Origin: Rhodospirillaceae bacterium
Lineage (GTDB): Bacteria > Pseudomonadota > Alphaproteobacteria > GCA-2731375
DNA length: 20,669 bases
Direction: 5' to 3'
NCBI GenBank assembly: GCA_018701215.1
Contig: JABIWH010000052.1
Coordinates: forward strand, 1 to 20,669
Shown here: piece after piece, positions 7,377 to 14,038 of the stretch
Numbering within the stretch: position 1 is the stretch's first letter
How the letters are laid out: the number at the start of each line of letters is the position of its first letter
Notes under the pieces: model-generated
What the model was told of the DNA's origin: nothing
The model's input: the letters and a program-made list of their open reading frames with translations, nothing else
The model's database searches: none
Program-made: the position numbers and the translations under genes

Positions 7377-8213
7377 CTATTTGAGCGGATGTTTATCGTG
7401 GCGCGGGGCAACGGCAATGCCGCCTGTCGCCCGGGTGCATTCGGCCGCCGCCTGCCTGACGGCCCGTTCATTGGTCTCGGCATTGGCCCGCATGCGCTCG
7501 GACGGACCGGCAATCAACGCCACCGCGGCAACGGTGCCGTCGGAGGCAAAGATCGGCGCCGCCACGCCCGAGGCCCCCGGTATCCGTTCGTCATTGGTCC
7601 TGGCAATGCCATTGACGCGGATGGCGGATAAATCGGCTTCCAGTTTGGCGCCGGCGGTAATCGTCGTCTCGGTGAATTTCCGCCGTTGCGTGCTTTTCAG
7701 ATAGTGCCGCAGGCGTGCGGGATCGAAATGCGCCAGCAAAACCTTGCCCAGTGCGGTGCAATATAACTCCCGCCGTTCGCCAACCGTGACCGCATAGCGA
7801 ATTGGATTACTGCTTTCGACTTTATCCAGATAGATCGCTAGATCCGCGTCCGGCGCGAGGGCGCCAAGTACGGCGGTTTCTCCAGTTGCCGCGACCAGAT
7901 CCGCCAGGATCGGCCGGGCCAAGACGATCAGTTCGCGCCCGGCGATGGCCCGCATGGCCAGGGACAGGAACCTCGGGCCCAGGAAGTACCGCCCCGTCGC
8001 GTCGCGGGCCAGGCAGCCTTCCGCCGTAAGACCCGCCAGCAATCCGACCAGACTGGTCTTGGGCGCACCGGTATCAAGGGCCAGGTCCGAAAGTGTGGCG
8101 CCATTCTCGGCGTTTGCCAGTGCTTCGAGCATGGTTACAATTCGGCCAACCGATTGCGGTCCGCTCCGTACATTGAGCGGAGATGACTTTGCCGCATGGT
8201 TTGCTTCTGTCAT
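7377..8213 (-). CDS. IclR family transcriptional regulator
   Basis: From the ATG at 8211-8213 this encodes 278 residues (a TTG at 8246 would add 11). An N-terminal winged helix-turn-helix (SVGRIVTMLEALANAENGATLSDLALDTGAPKTSLVGLLAGL) is followed by the IclR effector domain: LYLDKVES-like IYLDKVESSNPIRYAVTVGERRELYCTALGKVLLA, then GIARTNDERIPGASGVAAPIF, a strongly conserved signature of the family. It is the first gene of the minus-strand catabolic run, 16 bases ahead of the acyl-CoA dehydrogenase, and has a perfect palindrome over its predicted transcription start. It is likely an autoregulated repressor or activator responding to the pathway substrate or a CoA/acid intermediate. Neither start has a strong Shine-Dalgarno sequence. 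Confidence 0.92.
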   Translation of the reverse strand: MTEANHAAKSSPLNVRSGPQSVGRIVTMLEALANAENGATLSDLALDTGAPKTSLVGLLAGLTAEGCLARDATGRYFLGPRFLSLAMRAIAGRELIVLARPILADLVAATGETAVLGALAPDADLAIYLDKVESSNPIRYAVTVGERRELYCTALGKVLLAHFDPARLRHYLKSTQRRKFTETTITAGAKLEADLSAIRVNGIARTNDERIPGASGVAAPIFASDGTVAAVALIAGPSERMRANAETNERAVRQAAAECTRATGGIAVAPRHDKHPLK

Positions 8214-8257
8214 GTCCGCTTTCGGTGCCGCCGGTCGGCGTGGCAAATGGTTTGCGT

Positions 8258-8280
8258 ATATTCGTACGTGATACGAATAT
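8258..8280. promoter_or_regulatory. Putative IclR operator, perfect 9-bp inverted repeat
   Basis: ATATTCGTA (8258-8266) and its exact complement TACGAATAT (8272-8280) flank a 5-base centre. The site lies 45 bases upstream of the iclR ATG and covers the expected transcription start and the edge of the predicted -10 box, as expected for autoregulation. Binding by the adjacent IclR protein is inference. Confidence 0.7.
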
Positions 8281-8308
8281 CGATACTTCGGGCACGTGGC
8301 GGAGTCAA
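8280..8308 (-). promoter_or_regulatory. Sigma70-like promoter of the iclR-led operon
   Basis: On the minus strand TTGACT (8303-8308) is followed after exactly 17 bases by TATCGA (8280-8285). This gives a predicted start near 8273, inside the inverted repeat at 8258-8280. It is the best promoter-like match seen ahead of the eight-gene run. Confidence 0.6.
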
Positions 8309-8503
8309 TAACGGGCTTGGATTTCGTCGCCCGTATATCAAGCGGAATGTCGAAACTGCTTGCAAGTTTTCAGCCAATGGTCATCAAAATGAGCAAAATT
8401 TGGCGAATCGGTTTATGCCGCCGATCAGGACCGATCAAGACATATGCTTATGCAAGATAGCCGTTTGGCGCCCCTGGCCGCTTCGCCGGTAGACCGTTAA
8501 AGG
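8309..8503. other. Non-coding stretch upstream of the iclR promoter
   Basis: Between the iclR promoter and the RNA terminator no gene is supported. A short repeat CCGATCA occurs twice near 8420-8440, and an AAACT/AGTTT inverted repeat surrounds CTTGCAAG at about 8353-8369. Small frames here have no recognisable motifs. Confidence 0.4.
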
Positions 8504-8645
8504 CAAAAAAGAAGCCCGGAAATGCAAGATTTCCGGGCTAGTCTAACAGGGAGGCTTCACGTCTTGGGAGACGCTAGACAAACCACCTCTACACGGGGGG
8601 GTGTGAGAGGGTTTGCCGAGAATGCTGCGTCGCAACATTCTGATA
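8504..8645 (-). ncRNA. Candidate trans-acting small RNA, AbcR-like (alpha-r15 type)
   Basis: Read on the minus strand, this stretch folds into consecutive hairpins: a 10-bp stem with a GAC loop (8619-8641, one G-U pair); an imperfect stem with a C-rich loop (about 8578-8615); an outer 7-bp stem (8541-8547 with 8573-8579) enclosing a small hairpin whose loop exposes CUCCCA (complement of 8565-8570) and an unpaired GCCUCCCU (complement of 8548-8555); then a strong terminator (8505-8539). Two anti-Shine-Dalgarno C-rich motifs, one in a loop and one unpaired, are the known layout of AbcR RNAs, which bind mRNAs of transporter genes with Hfq. AbcR genes lie beside the LysR gene lsrB/vtlR in rhizobia and Brucella, and such a LysR gene is immediately upstream here. 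The 5' end is uncertain: TAATAT boxes occur at 8643-8648 and 8691-8696. A leader of iclR is less likely because of the terminator and separate iclR promoter. Confidence 0.6.
8505..8539 (-). terminator. Rho-independent terminator of the small RNA / LysR transcript
   Basis: A perfect 10-bp stem (AGCCCGGAAA at 8513-8522 with TTTCCGGGCT at 8530-8539) with a 7-base loop is followed on the minus strand by TCTTTTTT (8505-8512). This is the clearest intrinsic terminator in the window and fixes the 3' end of the RNA candidate. Confidence 0.88.
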
Positions 8646-8699
8646 TTAAACTTAGGGAGTGGGGGCGGAGTTCGCCACTGAAAGTTCTGCATATTAGGT

Positions 8700-8714
8700 A
8701 TGCGTTAAACGCAT
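8700..8714. promoter_or_regulatory. LysR-type T-N11-A palindrome
   Basis: ATGCGTTAAACGCAT is a perfect 7-bp inverted repeat around one central base and fits the T-N11-A operator rule of LysR regulators. It lies 13 bases beyond the LysR stop codon and about 70 bases upstream of a possible small-RNA start near 8636, the usual activation-site distance. It is therefore a good candidate site for the LysR protein to control the RNA. Confidence 0.6.
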
Positions 8715-8726
8715 GGCTTTGCCATG
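8712..8726. repeat. Short inverted repeat abutting the LysR stop codon
   Basis: CATGGC and GCCATG pair around TTT, directly beside the LysR-type palindrome and two bases from the LysR stop codon. There is no T-tract, so it may be part of a composite binding site or an mRNA 3' hairpin. Confidence 0.4.
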
Positions 8727-8727
8727 G

Positions 8728-9621
8728 TCAGAACTGCCACTGTCGAACCTGCTCTTCAAGAAAATCTCGGAACACCCCGATTCTCTTCGTATTTCGCAGT
8801 TCTTCGGGATAAACGAAAAAAGCATCCGTGGTGGGCCCATCTACCTCCGGTAGGATGCGTTGCAAGGGTCTATCGGGAGTGATCATATAATCGGGAAGAG
8901 CGCCGATCCCCATGCCGCTTTCAATCGCCAGCAGCAGGCCGTAAATATTATTGACCTGCAATATCGTACTGCGTGGCCGGCCATGGGGCTTGAGGCCAAC
9001 CGTGCAGGGCCAATTAACATTCCGCAAGGTGGTGGGGGCATGGTCGCCGTAGGCGATCAAGGGGCAATCGTCCAGATCGTCGATACCGTGCGGCGTGCCG
9101 TGGCGCTCCAGATACTTGGGCGAGGCATAGAGGCGAGAATGCACCGTGAAAAGCCGTTTCTTGATCAGATCCGGTTGCCGCGGCTCGGTTATTCGGATGG
9201 CTACATCGGCCTCGCGCATGCCAAGATCCAATTCCCGGTCATCGCAGATGATGGAGAGGCGGATATCGGGGTAAAGCGCCAGAAAATCATGGGTCCGCGG
9301 CGTCAGCCAGGTCGAGCCCAAACCCACCGTGGTGGTGATGCGCAGATCGCCGGCAGGGATATTCTTGCTATCCGTGAGGCGGGCGCGGACGGCGGCCAGT
9401 TTGTCGAACACCTCGTGTGCGGCGCGGTACAGCAAATCGCCATGTTCGGTGGATTCCAGGCCGCGGGCGTGGCGGTGGAACAGCTGCACGCCAAGCTCTT
9501 CCTCCAAGGCGGAGATCTGCCGGCTGACCGCCGATTGGCTGAGGTTTAGATCTTCGCCGGCATGGGTAAAGCTGCCTGCCAGGGCAACGGCATGAAAGAC
9601 CCGCAGCTTATCCCAATCCAT
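8728..9621 (-). CDS. lsrB: LysR family transcriptional regulator, LsrB/VtlR type
   Basis: A 297-residue LysR protein of normal length. The N-terminus MDWDKLRVFHAVALAGSFTHAG with winged HTH (LNLSQSAVSRQISALEEELGVQLFHRHARG) closely resembles rhizobial LsrB and Brucella VtlR as I recall them; the effector domain follows from about residue 90 with Cys126, Cys186 and Cys206. LsrB/VtlR proteins act in oxidative-stress responses and host interaction and activate AbcR small RNAs. The gene lies 3 bases after trxB, the same pairing known in rhizobia, which supports orthology. Downstream lie a T-N11-A palindrome and a structured RNA candidate. Orthology rests on recalled sequence and synteny; a different LysR subgroup is possible. 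Confidence 0.88.
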   Translation of the reverse strand: MDWDKLRVFHAVALAGSFTHAGEDLNLSQSAVSRQISALEEELGVQLFHRHARGLESTEHGDLLYRAAHEVFDKLAAVRARLTDSKNIPAGDLRITTTVGLGSTWLTPRTHDFLALYPDIRLSIICDDRELDLGMREADVAIRITEPRQPDLIKKRLFTVHSRLYASPKYLERHGTPHGIDDLDDCPLIAYGDHAPTTLRNVNWPCTVGLKPHGRPRSTILQVNNIYGLLLAIESGMGIGALPDYMITPDRPLQRILPEVDGPTTDAFFVYPEELRNTKRIGVFRDFLEEQVRQWQF

Positions 9622-9624
9622 ATG

Positions 9625-10611
9625 TTATTCAGCCGCCTCGGCTGCTCCATCTTTCCCATCTTCACCATCAACTTGGGCGCCCAGGAAACGTTCGACCTCC
9701 AACGCCGCCATGCAGCCGGTGCCGGCGGCGGTCACGGCCTGGCGATAGATCTTGTCCTGCACATCGCCGGCGGCGAATACGCCGGGTACCTTGGTGGCGG
9801 TGCTGTCGGGCGCGGTCAGCAAATAGCCCTCGTCATCCATCGCCAGCTTGCCCTTGAACAGCTCGGTCTGGGGGACATGGCCAATGGCCACGAAGACGCC
9901 ATCGACAGGCAGATCACTGATGGCGTCGGTCTTCACGTTGCGGACCCGGGCACCGGTCACGCCGGGGGGCATATCATCGCCCAGAACCTCTTCCAGCACG
10001 TGATCCCACAAAACCTCGATCTTTTCGTGGCGCAGCAAGCGTTCCTGCAGGATTTTTTCCGCCCGCAAGCTGTCCCGGCGATGGATCAGCGTGACCTTGG
10101 AGGCGAAATTTGTCAGATACAGCGCTTCTTCCACCGCCGTATTGCCGCCACCGATGACGCAGACTTCCTTGTCGCGGTAGAAAAAGCCGTCGCAGGTAGC
10201 GCAGGCGGAGACCCCAAAACCTTGATATTTCTGCTCCGTCTCCAGCCCCAGCCAGCGCGCCTGGGCGCCGGTGGAGATCACCAGAGTGTCGGCGGTATAG
10301 ATATCGCCACTGTCGCCCGTGCAACGCAGCGGCCGGGCCGCTAGGTCCACATCGGTAATGATATCGTGAATGATATTGGTGCCGACCGCCTTGGCCTGCT
10401 CCTCCATCTGCTGCATCAGCCAGGGGCCCTGGATGACTTCGGCAAAGCCCGGATAGTTTTCCACGTCCGTGGTGATGGTCATCTGCCCGCCCGGTTGCAG
10501 GCCATGTACCATCATCGGCTTCAGACCCGCGCGGGCGGCGTAAATGGCGGCGGTACAGCCCGCTGGACCGGAACCAAGTATCATGACACGGCTATGATGG
10601 GTCTGCGACAT
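9625..10611 (-). CDS. trxB: Thioredoxin-disulfide reductase
   Basis: A 328-residue flavoprotein with the full TrxB architecture: FAD Rossmann motif GSGPAG (13-18), GGQMTITTDVENYPGF, the redox-active pair Cys137-x-x-Cys140 in SACATCDGFFY, NADPH Rossmann motif GGGNTA (154-159) with HRR (177-179), and the C-terminal FAD motif GVFAAGDVQD. It uses NADPH to reduce thioredoxin in the cytoplasm. The start ATG has AGGAG seven bases upstream. A short acidic/Ala-rich tail (GEDGKDGAAEAAE) follows the catalytic core. It is 3 bases upstream of the LsrB/VtlR-like gene, so both are probably on one mRNA, linking thiol redox balance with that regulator. Confidence 0.97.
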   Translation of the reverse strand: MSQTHHSRVMILGSGPAGCTAAIYAARAGLKPMMVHGLQPGGQMTITTDVENYPGFAEVIQGPWLMQQMEEQAKAVGTNIIHDIITDVDLAARPLRCTGDSGDIYTADTLVISTGAQARWLGLETEQKYQGFGVSACATCDGFFYRDKEVCVIGGGNTAVEEALYLTNFASKVTLIHRRDSLRAEKILQERLLRHEKIEVLWDHVLEEVLGDDMPPGVTGARVRNVKTDAISDLPVDGVFVAIGHVPQTELFKGKLAMDDEGYLLTAPDSTATKVPGVFAAGDVQDKIYRQAVTAAGTGCMAALEVERFLGAQVDGEDGKDGAAEAAE

Positions 10612-10712
10612 TCCGCACTCCTAAAACAACAACAACCTGAGTTTGCGATTTGACCAGCCCCAGCAATAGGCCTGATCCATGCTATGTATGGCGTCACCGG
10701 ACCAGCTTCAAG

Positions 10713-11702
10713 TCAGGCGGCTGAATTACTCTTGCCTGCAAGTAATTCATCTATCCGTGCGGCGATCTTAGCAACGTCATTCGCTGGCTGGTACCGCCAA
10801 TCTTCCAGTTTGCCCAGGAATGGCCGGGTATAGCCGGCTTCCTGCATGCTGGCGTGGAATTCATCGAACTTGCGGTTGCCGCCCGCCAGATGGACCACGT
10901 GCACCGGTTTGCCGGTGGCGCAGGCCTCGGTGACCATATTTACCGAATCGCAGGTCACGATGATGGCATCCGCCAGGCCCAGATAGCCAAAATATGGATT
11001 GGCGCCGGCAAAATCCCAGACCACCGCCGGCAGATCATCCAGGGCCGTGCGCAAGGCCTTGATATTTGCCGCGCCTGTGCGCCGGGACGGGGTTACCGCC
11101 AGTCCGACACCCGCCTCCAGGCACAGCGCGCGCAGTTGTTCCGCCAGGGTTGCGATGATCCCGGGGGTCAGTTGATAACAGGCATTGCTGCCGCCGATCA
11201 GCACCGCCACCAGGGGCCGGGGCAGATGTGCCAGTTGCGGGGCAAACTCGGCCGCCGCCTCTGACAAGCGGGCCGATGTGATGCGGTGCAGGGATGCCTC
11301 GCTCTCCACCACGTTGGGCCCGTGCAAATGGTCATGGCGGGGCGGGGCCACCAGATCGAAGGCGGATAGCCTGGTTTGCGGGTTTTGCACATGCACGATA
11401 GTGGTGGCACCGCCGCTTTGCCGTTTGACCCACAGCGCATAAGGCACGGCGCGGCGGCCGCAGGAGATCAACAGATCCGGCCAAGGGGCGGCAATGGCAT
11501 CGCTGTCATCGCCCAGGGCGGCCAGCGGCCAGGGCCACCAGCCCGGCGGCAGCCAGGTCCACGGCGCCCGCGGCCGAACCTGCTTGACCGTGAAGGGCAG
11601 GCCTACCGCTTCAGCCAACGCGACGGCCTGGTTCTCCATACCGGCATGCCCTGGGGTCACGACCCAGCAAGTTCCCGCTGCATTGGAAGGTTTCGTCATC
11701 AT
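10713..11702 (-). CDS. Mitochondrial fission ELM1-family protein (DUF1022)
   Basis: A 329-residue protein recognised by WVVTPGHAGMENQAVALAEAVG at the N-terminus, PDLLISCGRRAVPYALW, VHVQNPQTRLSAFDLVAPPRHD, LIGGSNACYQL and the C-terminal ADAIIVTCDSVNMVTEACATGKPVHVVHL. These are hallmarks of the ELM1 family, named after a plant protein that recruits dynamin to mitochondria; alphaproteobacterial members are common but of unknown function. The segments resemble a GT-B-like nucleotide-sugar-binding fold, so a glycosyltransferase role is possible, as inference only. ATG ATG is at the start; either may be used. It is divergent from the Lrp gene and lies 101 bases upstream of trxB. Confidence 0.85.
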   Translation of the reverse strand: MMTKPSNAAGTCWVVTPGHAGMENQAVALAEAVGLPFTVKQVRPRAPWTWLPPGWWPWPLAALGDDSDAIAAPWPDLLISCGRRAVPYALWVKRQSGGATTIVHVQNPQTRLSAFDLVAPPRHDHLHGPNVVESEASLHRITSARLSEAAAEFAPQLAHLPRPLVAVLIGGSNACYQLTPGIIATLAEQLRALCLEAGVGLAVTPSRRTGAANIKALRTALDDLPAVVWDFAGANPYFGYLGLADAIIVTCDSVNMVTEACATGKPVHVVHLAGGNRKFDEFHASMQEAGYTRPFLGKLEDWRYQPANDVAKIAARIDELLAGKSNSAA

Positions 11703-11732
11703 GGGTAATCTTTTGTGCCAAATCAGAAGCGG

Positions 11733-11760
11733 TTGTGAAATATTGTTGCGTGGGTAATAT
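11733..11760 (+). promoter_or_regulatory. Putative promoter of the Lrp/AsnC gene
   Basis: TTGTGA (11733-11738) is followed after 16 bases by TAATAT (11755-11760). The predicted start near 11767 leaves a short leader carrying the palindromes at 11769-11795. Confidence 0.5.
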
Positions 11761-11768
11761 TATTGCGC

Positions 11769-11795
11769 GGACCACCCTATTACCACATGTGGTCC
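11769..11795. promoter_or_regulatory. Nested palindromes upstream of the Lrp/AsnC gene, putative autoregulatory site
   Basis: GGACCAC (11769-11775) and GTGGTCC (11789-11795) form an inverted repeat. Within it ACCACATGTGGT (11782-11793) is itself a perfect 12-base palindrome. The site lies just after the predicted transcription start and before the coding region, where an Lrp-type autoregulator would be expected to bind. Confidence 0.5.
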
Positions 11796-11815
11796 GGATG
11801 GAGGATATTCCGCCT

Positions 11816-12301
11816 GTGCCAAAGGTAAAGCTGGACGCGATCGACCGCCACATATTGGAACAGTTGCGCGATGAAGGCCGCATCACCAATGTGGAACTGG
11901 CCCGCCGCGTCGGCATTTCGGCGCCGCCCTGTCTGCGCCGGGTCAGGGCCCTGGAACAGGCCGGCCTGATCCGTGGCTACCATGCGGACCTGAATGGCGA
12001 AGAACTCGGCTATGGCCTGGCGGTGTTCGTCTGGATCGGACTGGACAGCCAGCACGAAGATGATCTCTCCGCCTTCGAGCAGCGCATGGCGAAACTGCCC
12101 ATGATCCGGGAATGCCACATGCTGACAGGCGAGGCGGATTTCATCCTGAAAGTCGTGGCGCAGGATTGGGACGCCTGGCAGAGTTTTCTGACCACGGAAC
12201 TGATCGCGGCGCCCAACGTCGCCTCGGTCAAGACCGCGCCAGTGCTGCGGCGCTCGAAAGTCGAATTCGGCGTACCCCTGGATGGCGTCGGCGAAAATTA
12301 A
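11816..12301 (+). CDS. Lrp/AsnC family transcriptional regulator
   Basis: The GTG at 11816 gives a 161-residue protein starting (M)PKVKLDAIDRHILEQL, which matches the family N-terminus, and has GGAGG at 11800-11804; the ATG at 11798 or 11735 would give longer, less family-like starts. The HTH is ITNVELARRVGISAPPCLRRVRALEQAGLI, followed by the RAM/ligand-binding domain with the typical IRECHMLTGEADFILKVVAQD. Lrp/AsnC proteins form octameric assemblies and regulate amino-acid metabolism in response to an amino acid. It is divergent from the ELM1 gene, and nested palindromes in its leader suggest autoregulation. Position near trxB–lsrB resembles the arrangement I recall in rhizobia. Confidence 0.92.
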   Translation: MPKVKLDAIDRHILEQLRDEGRITNVELARRVGISAPPCLRRVRALEQAGLIRGYHADLNGEELGYGLAVFVWIGLDSQHEDDLSAFEQRMAKLPMIRECHMLTGEADFILKVVAQDWDAWQSFLTTELIAAPNVASVKTAPVLRRSKVEFGVPLDGVGEN

Positions 12302-12391
12302 GCTGTGCTGGTTTTCGAGACATTTGTCCCGCGAGCGCCCATATTATAGACAGCAATAGTTTATTCATCCGATTGCCGGATAATCGGGGTC

Positions 12392-12835
12392 ATGACCATG
12401 GATCAACCCATCATTGCGGCGCGGGAGCAGGCGGAACCGCCTGTATTGGGCCGCTCGGCGCGCCATTTGATGCTGCTGTTGGGTTTGGTATGCACGGCGG
12501 TGGGCATTGCCGGTCTTATTCTGCCGCTATTGCCGGGCACGGTGTTTTTATTGATTGCCGCCTGGGCCTTTTCCCGCTCGTCCGAACGGCTGCACCTGTG
12601 GTTGTTCCATCATCCGCGCTTTGGCCAGACGATCCGTGAATGGCATTATTACCGGGCGATCCCTACAGGGGCCAAGCTGGCGGCCATTACCATGATGTCG
12701 GGCTCGTTCATTTATGTCGCCATGACCTACCGCGATGACTGGCTGATCACCGCCCTGGTTGGCGCCACCCTGGCACCCGTCGCCATCTGGATCGCCACAC
12801 GTCCCAATGCTGAACGAGGCCGGGGCGCATCATAG
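12392..12835 (+). CDS. DUF454 (YbaN-like) inner-membrane protein
   Basis: A 147-residue membrane protein with the DUF454 signature: a first hydrophobic helix LMLLLGLVCTAVGIAGLILPLLPGTVFLLIAAWAFSRSSERLHLWLF, then HHPRFGQTIREWHYYRAIP, then two further helices (AAITMMSGSFIYVAMTY and LITALVGATLAPVAIWIA). Function is unknown in the family. An in-frame ATG two codons later is an alternative start. A CCGATT/AATCGG hairpin (12369-12387) directly precedes the start and could cover the GGGG-type ribosome-binding site. It is 90 bases after the Lrp gene and converges with the CoA-transferase gene, 20 bases away. Confidence 0.85.
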   Translation: MTMDQPIIAAREQAEPPVLGRSARHLMLLLGLVCTAVGIAGLILPLLPGTVFLLIAAWAFSRSSERLHLWLFHHPRFGQTIREWHYYRAIPTGAKLAAITMMSGSFIYVAMTYRDDWLITALVGATLAPVAIWIATRPNAERGRGAS

Positions 12836-12855
12836 GCCGCTGGAACCGAGTTCCG

Positions 12856-13980
12856 CTATGTCTCCAGATCCGGGGCGATATTGCGCAGCGGTGGACGCTC
12901 CCCATCGAATGAAATCGGCAGACCGGTCAGGGCGATGCCCTGGCCCGTATCCTGCATGATCCCCAGGGCCTTGGTCTGCGGATGGGCGACGACCTCGCCG
13001 GCATGCTGGATCGGCGCATTGGGCACGCCGACATGATCCAGTCGTTGCTGCCAATGGGCCCTGGGCTCGGTCTTGAAGATCGGCATCAACATGGCGTTCA
13101 AGGCTTCGCGGTTGTTGGACCGGGCCGGATTGTCGGCAAAGCGTGGATCGTCCAGCCATTCATCGTGCTGCAATTCCCGCGCCAGGTTGGCGAACAGCCG
13201 GTCGTTAGAGGCAGCGACGATCAGATAACCGTCGGCGCAATCATAGGCCTGATAGGGCGCGATGCCGCGCACGCCGGAGCCGTGGCGTTTCGGCGGCACC
13301 CCGGTGACCTGGACGTCCGCCGTGTAATAGGCACTCCAACCCAGCGCGGTTTCGTATAGCGAGGTGTCGATGACGCCGCCCTTGCCGCTTAAGTTGCGGC
13401 GGTTCAGGGCGGCCAGAATGCCGATCGCGCACCACATCCCCGTGCCCATGTCGACGATCGAAACACCCGCCCTGACCGGCGCCTGGCCCTCTTCGCCGGT
13501 CACCGCCATGATGCCGCCAAAGGCCTGCATCAGGGCATCGAAACCGGGTCGTTGAGCCAGAGGCCCCTTGGCGCCAAAGGCCCAGAGATTGCAGTAGATC
13601 AGTGCCGGATTATCCCGGCACATAGCCTCCGCGCCCAGGCCCAGCTTGTCCGCCACGCCGGGGCGTAGGTTTTGCAGCACCACATCCGCATCTGCATTGA
13701 TGCGCCGGCGCAGCGCGGCCAGGGCTTCCGGATCCTTGAAATCGACGGTGATCGAGGATTTGTCCCGATTGATGGCCTGAAATACCGTTGCCGCCTCGCG
13801 CCAGAAAGGCGGGCCCCAGTGCCGGGCATCATCGCCGCCATCCGGCCGCTCCACCTTGACCACGTCGGCACCCAAGGCGGCCAGAATCCAGGTGCCATAA
13901 GGGCCCGAAACATTGCTGCCCAGTTCGATCACCCGAATACCGGCCAATGGAAGCGGTTGGGTGGGAAGGGATTGGTTCAT
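12856..13980 (-). CDS. CaiB/BaiF family (type III) CoA-transferase
   Basis: A 374-residue protein with the family start (PLAGIRVIELGSNVSGPYGTWILAALGADVVKVERP), the INRDKSSITVDFKDPE segment and Asp177 in AGVSIVDMGTGMW, aligning with the catalytic Asp of formyl-CoA transferase. It also shows the HGSGVRGIAPYQAYDCADGYLIVAASND motif typical of the second domain. It lies 58 bases after two acyl-CoA dehydrogenase genes on the same strand and probably activates, or recycles CoA from, their substrate. It is clearly different in sequence from the copy at 2002-3198, so it is not a recent duplicate. Confidence 0.92.
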   Translation of the reverse strand: MNQSLPTQPLPLAGIRVIELGSNVSGPYGTWILAALGADVVKVERPDGGDDARHWGPPFWREAATVFQAINRDKSSITVDFKDPEALAALRRRINADADVVLQNLRPGVADKLGLGAEAMCRDNPALIYCNLWAFGAKGPLAQRPGFDALMQAFGGIMAVTGEEGQAPVRAGVSIVDMGTGMWCAIGILAALNRRNLSGKGGVIDTSLYETALGWSAYYTADVQVTGVPPKRHGSGVRGIAPYQAYDCADGYLIVAASNDRLFANLARELQHDEWLDDPRFADNPARSNNREALNAMLMPIFKTEPRAHWQQRLDHVGVPNAPIQHAGEVVAHPQTKALGIMQDTGQGIALTGLPISFDGERPPLRNIAPDLET

Positions 13981-14038
13981 ACTCTATACTCCAGGGCAGA
14001 TTCCAAGCCGCCTTTTCCCATGTCCTATCTTCCGACCC

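Noticed and set aside
8504..8645. 6S RNA or a riboswitch leader of iclR as explanation for the structured region
   Set aside because: There is no long rod with a central bubble as in 6S RNA, and an intrinsic terminator plus a separate promoter separate it from iclR by some 250 bases.
8522..8812. A 96-codon plus-strand frame across the intergenic RNA region
   Set aside because: It crosses the terminator stem, the palindromes and the 3' end of the LysR gene antisense, with no recognisable protein features.
12369..12387. CCGATT/AATCGG hairpin before the DUF454 start as a riboswitch or thermosensor
   Set aside because: Only six base pairs with a 7-base loop; too small to claim, though it touches the ribosome-binding region.
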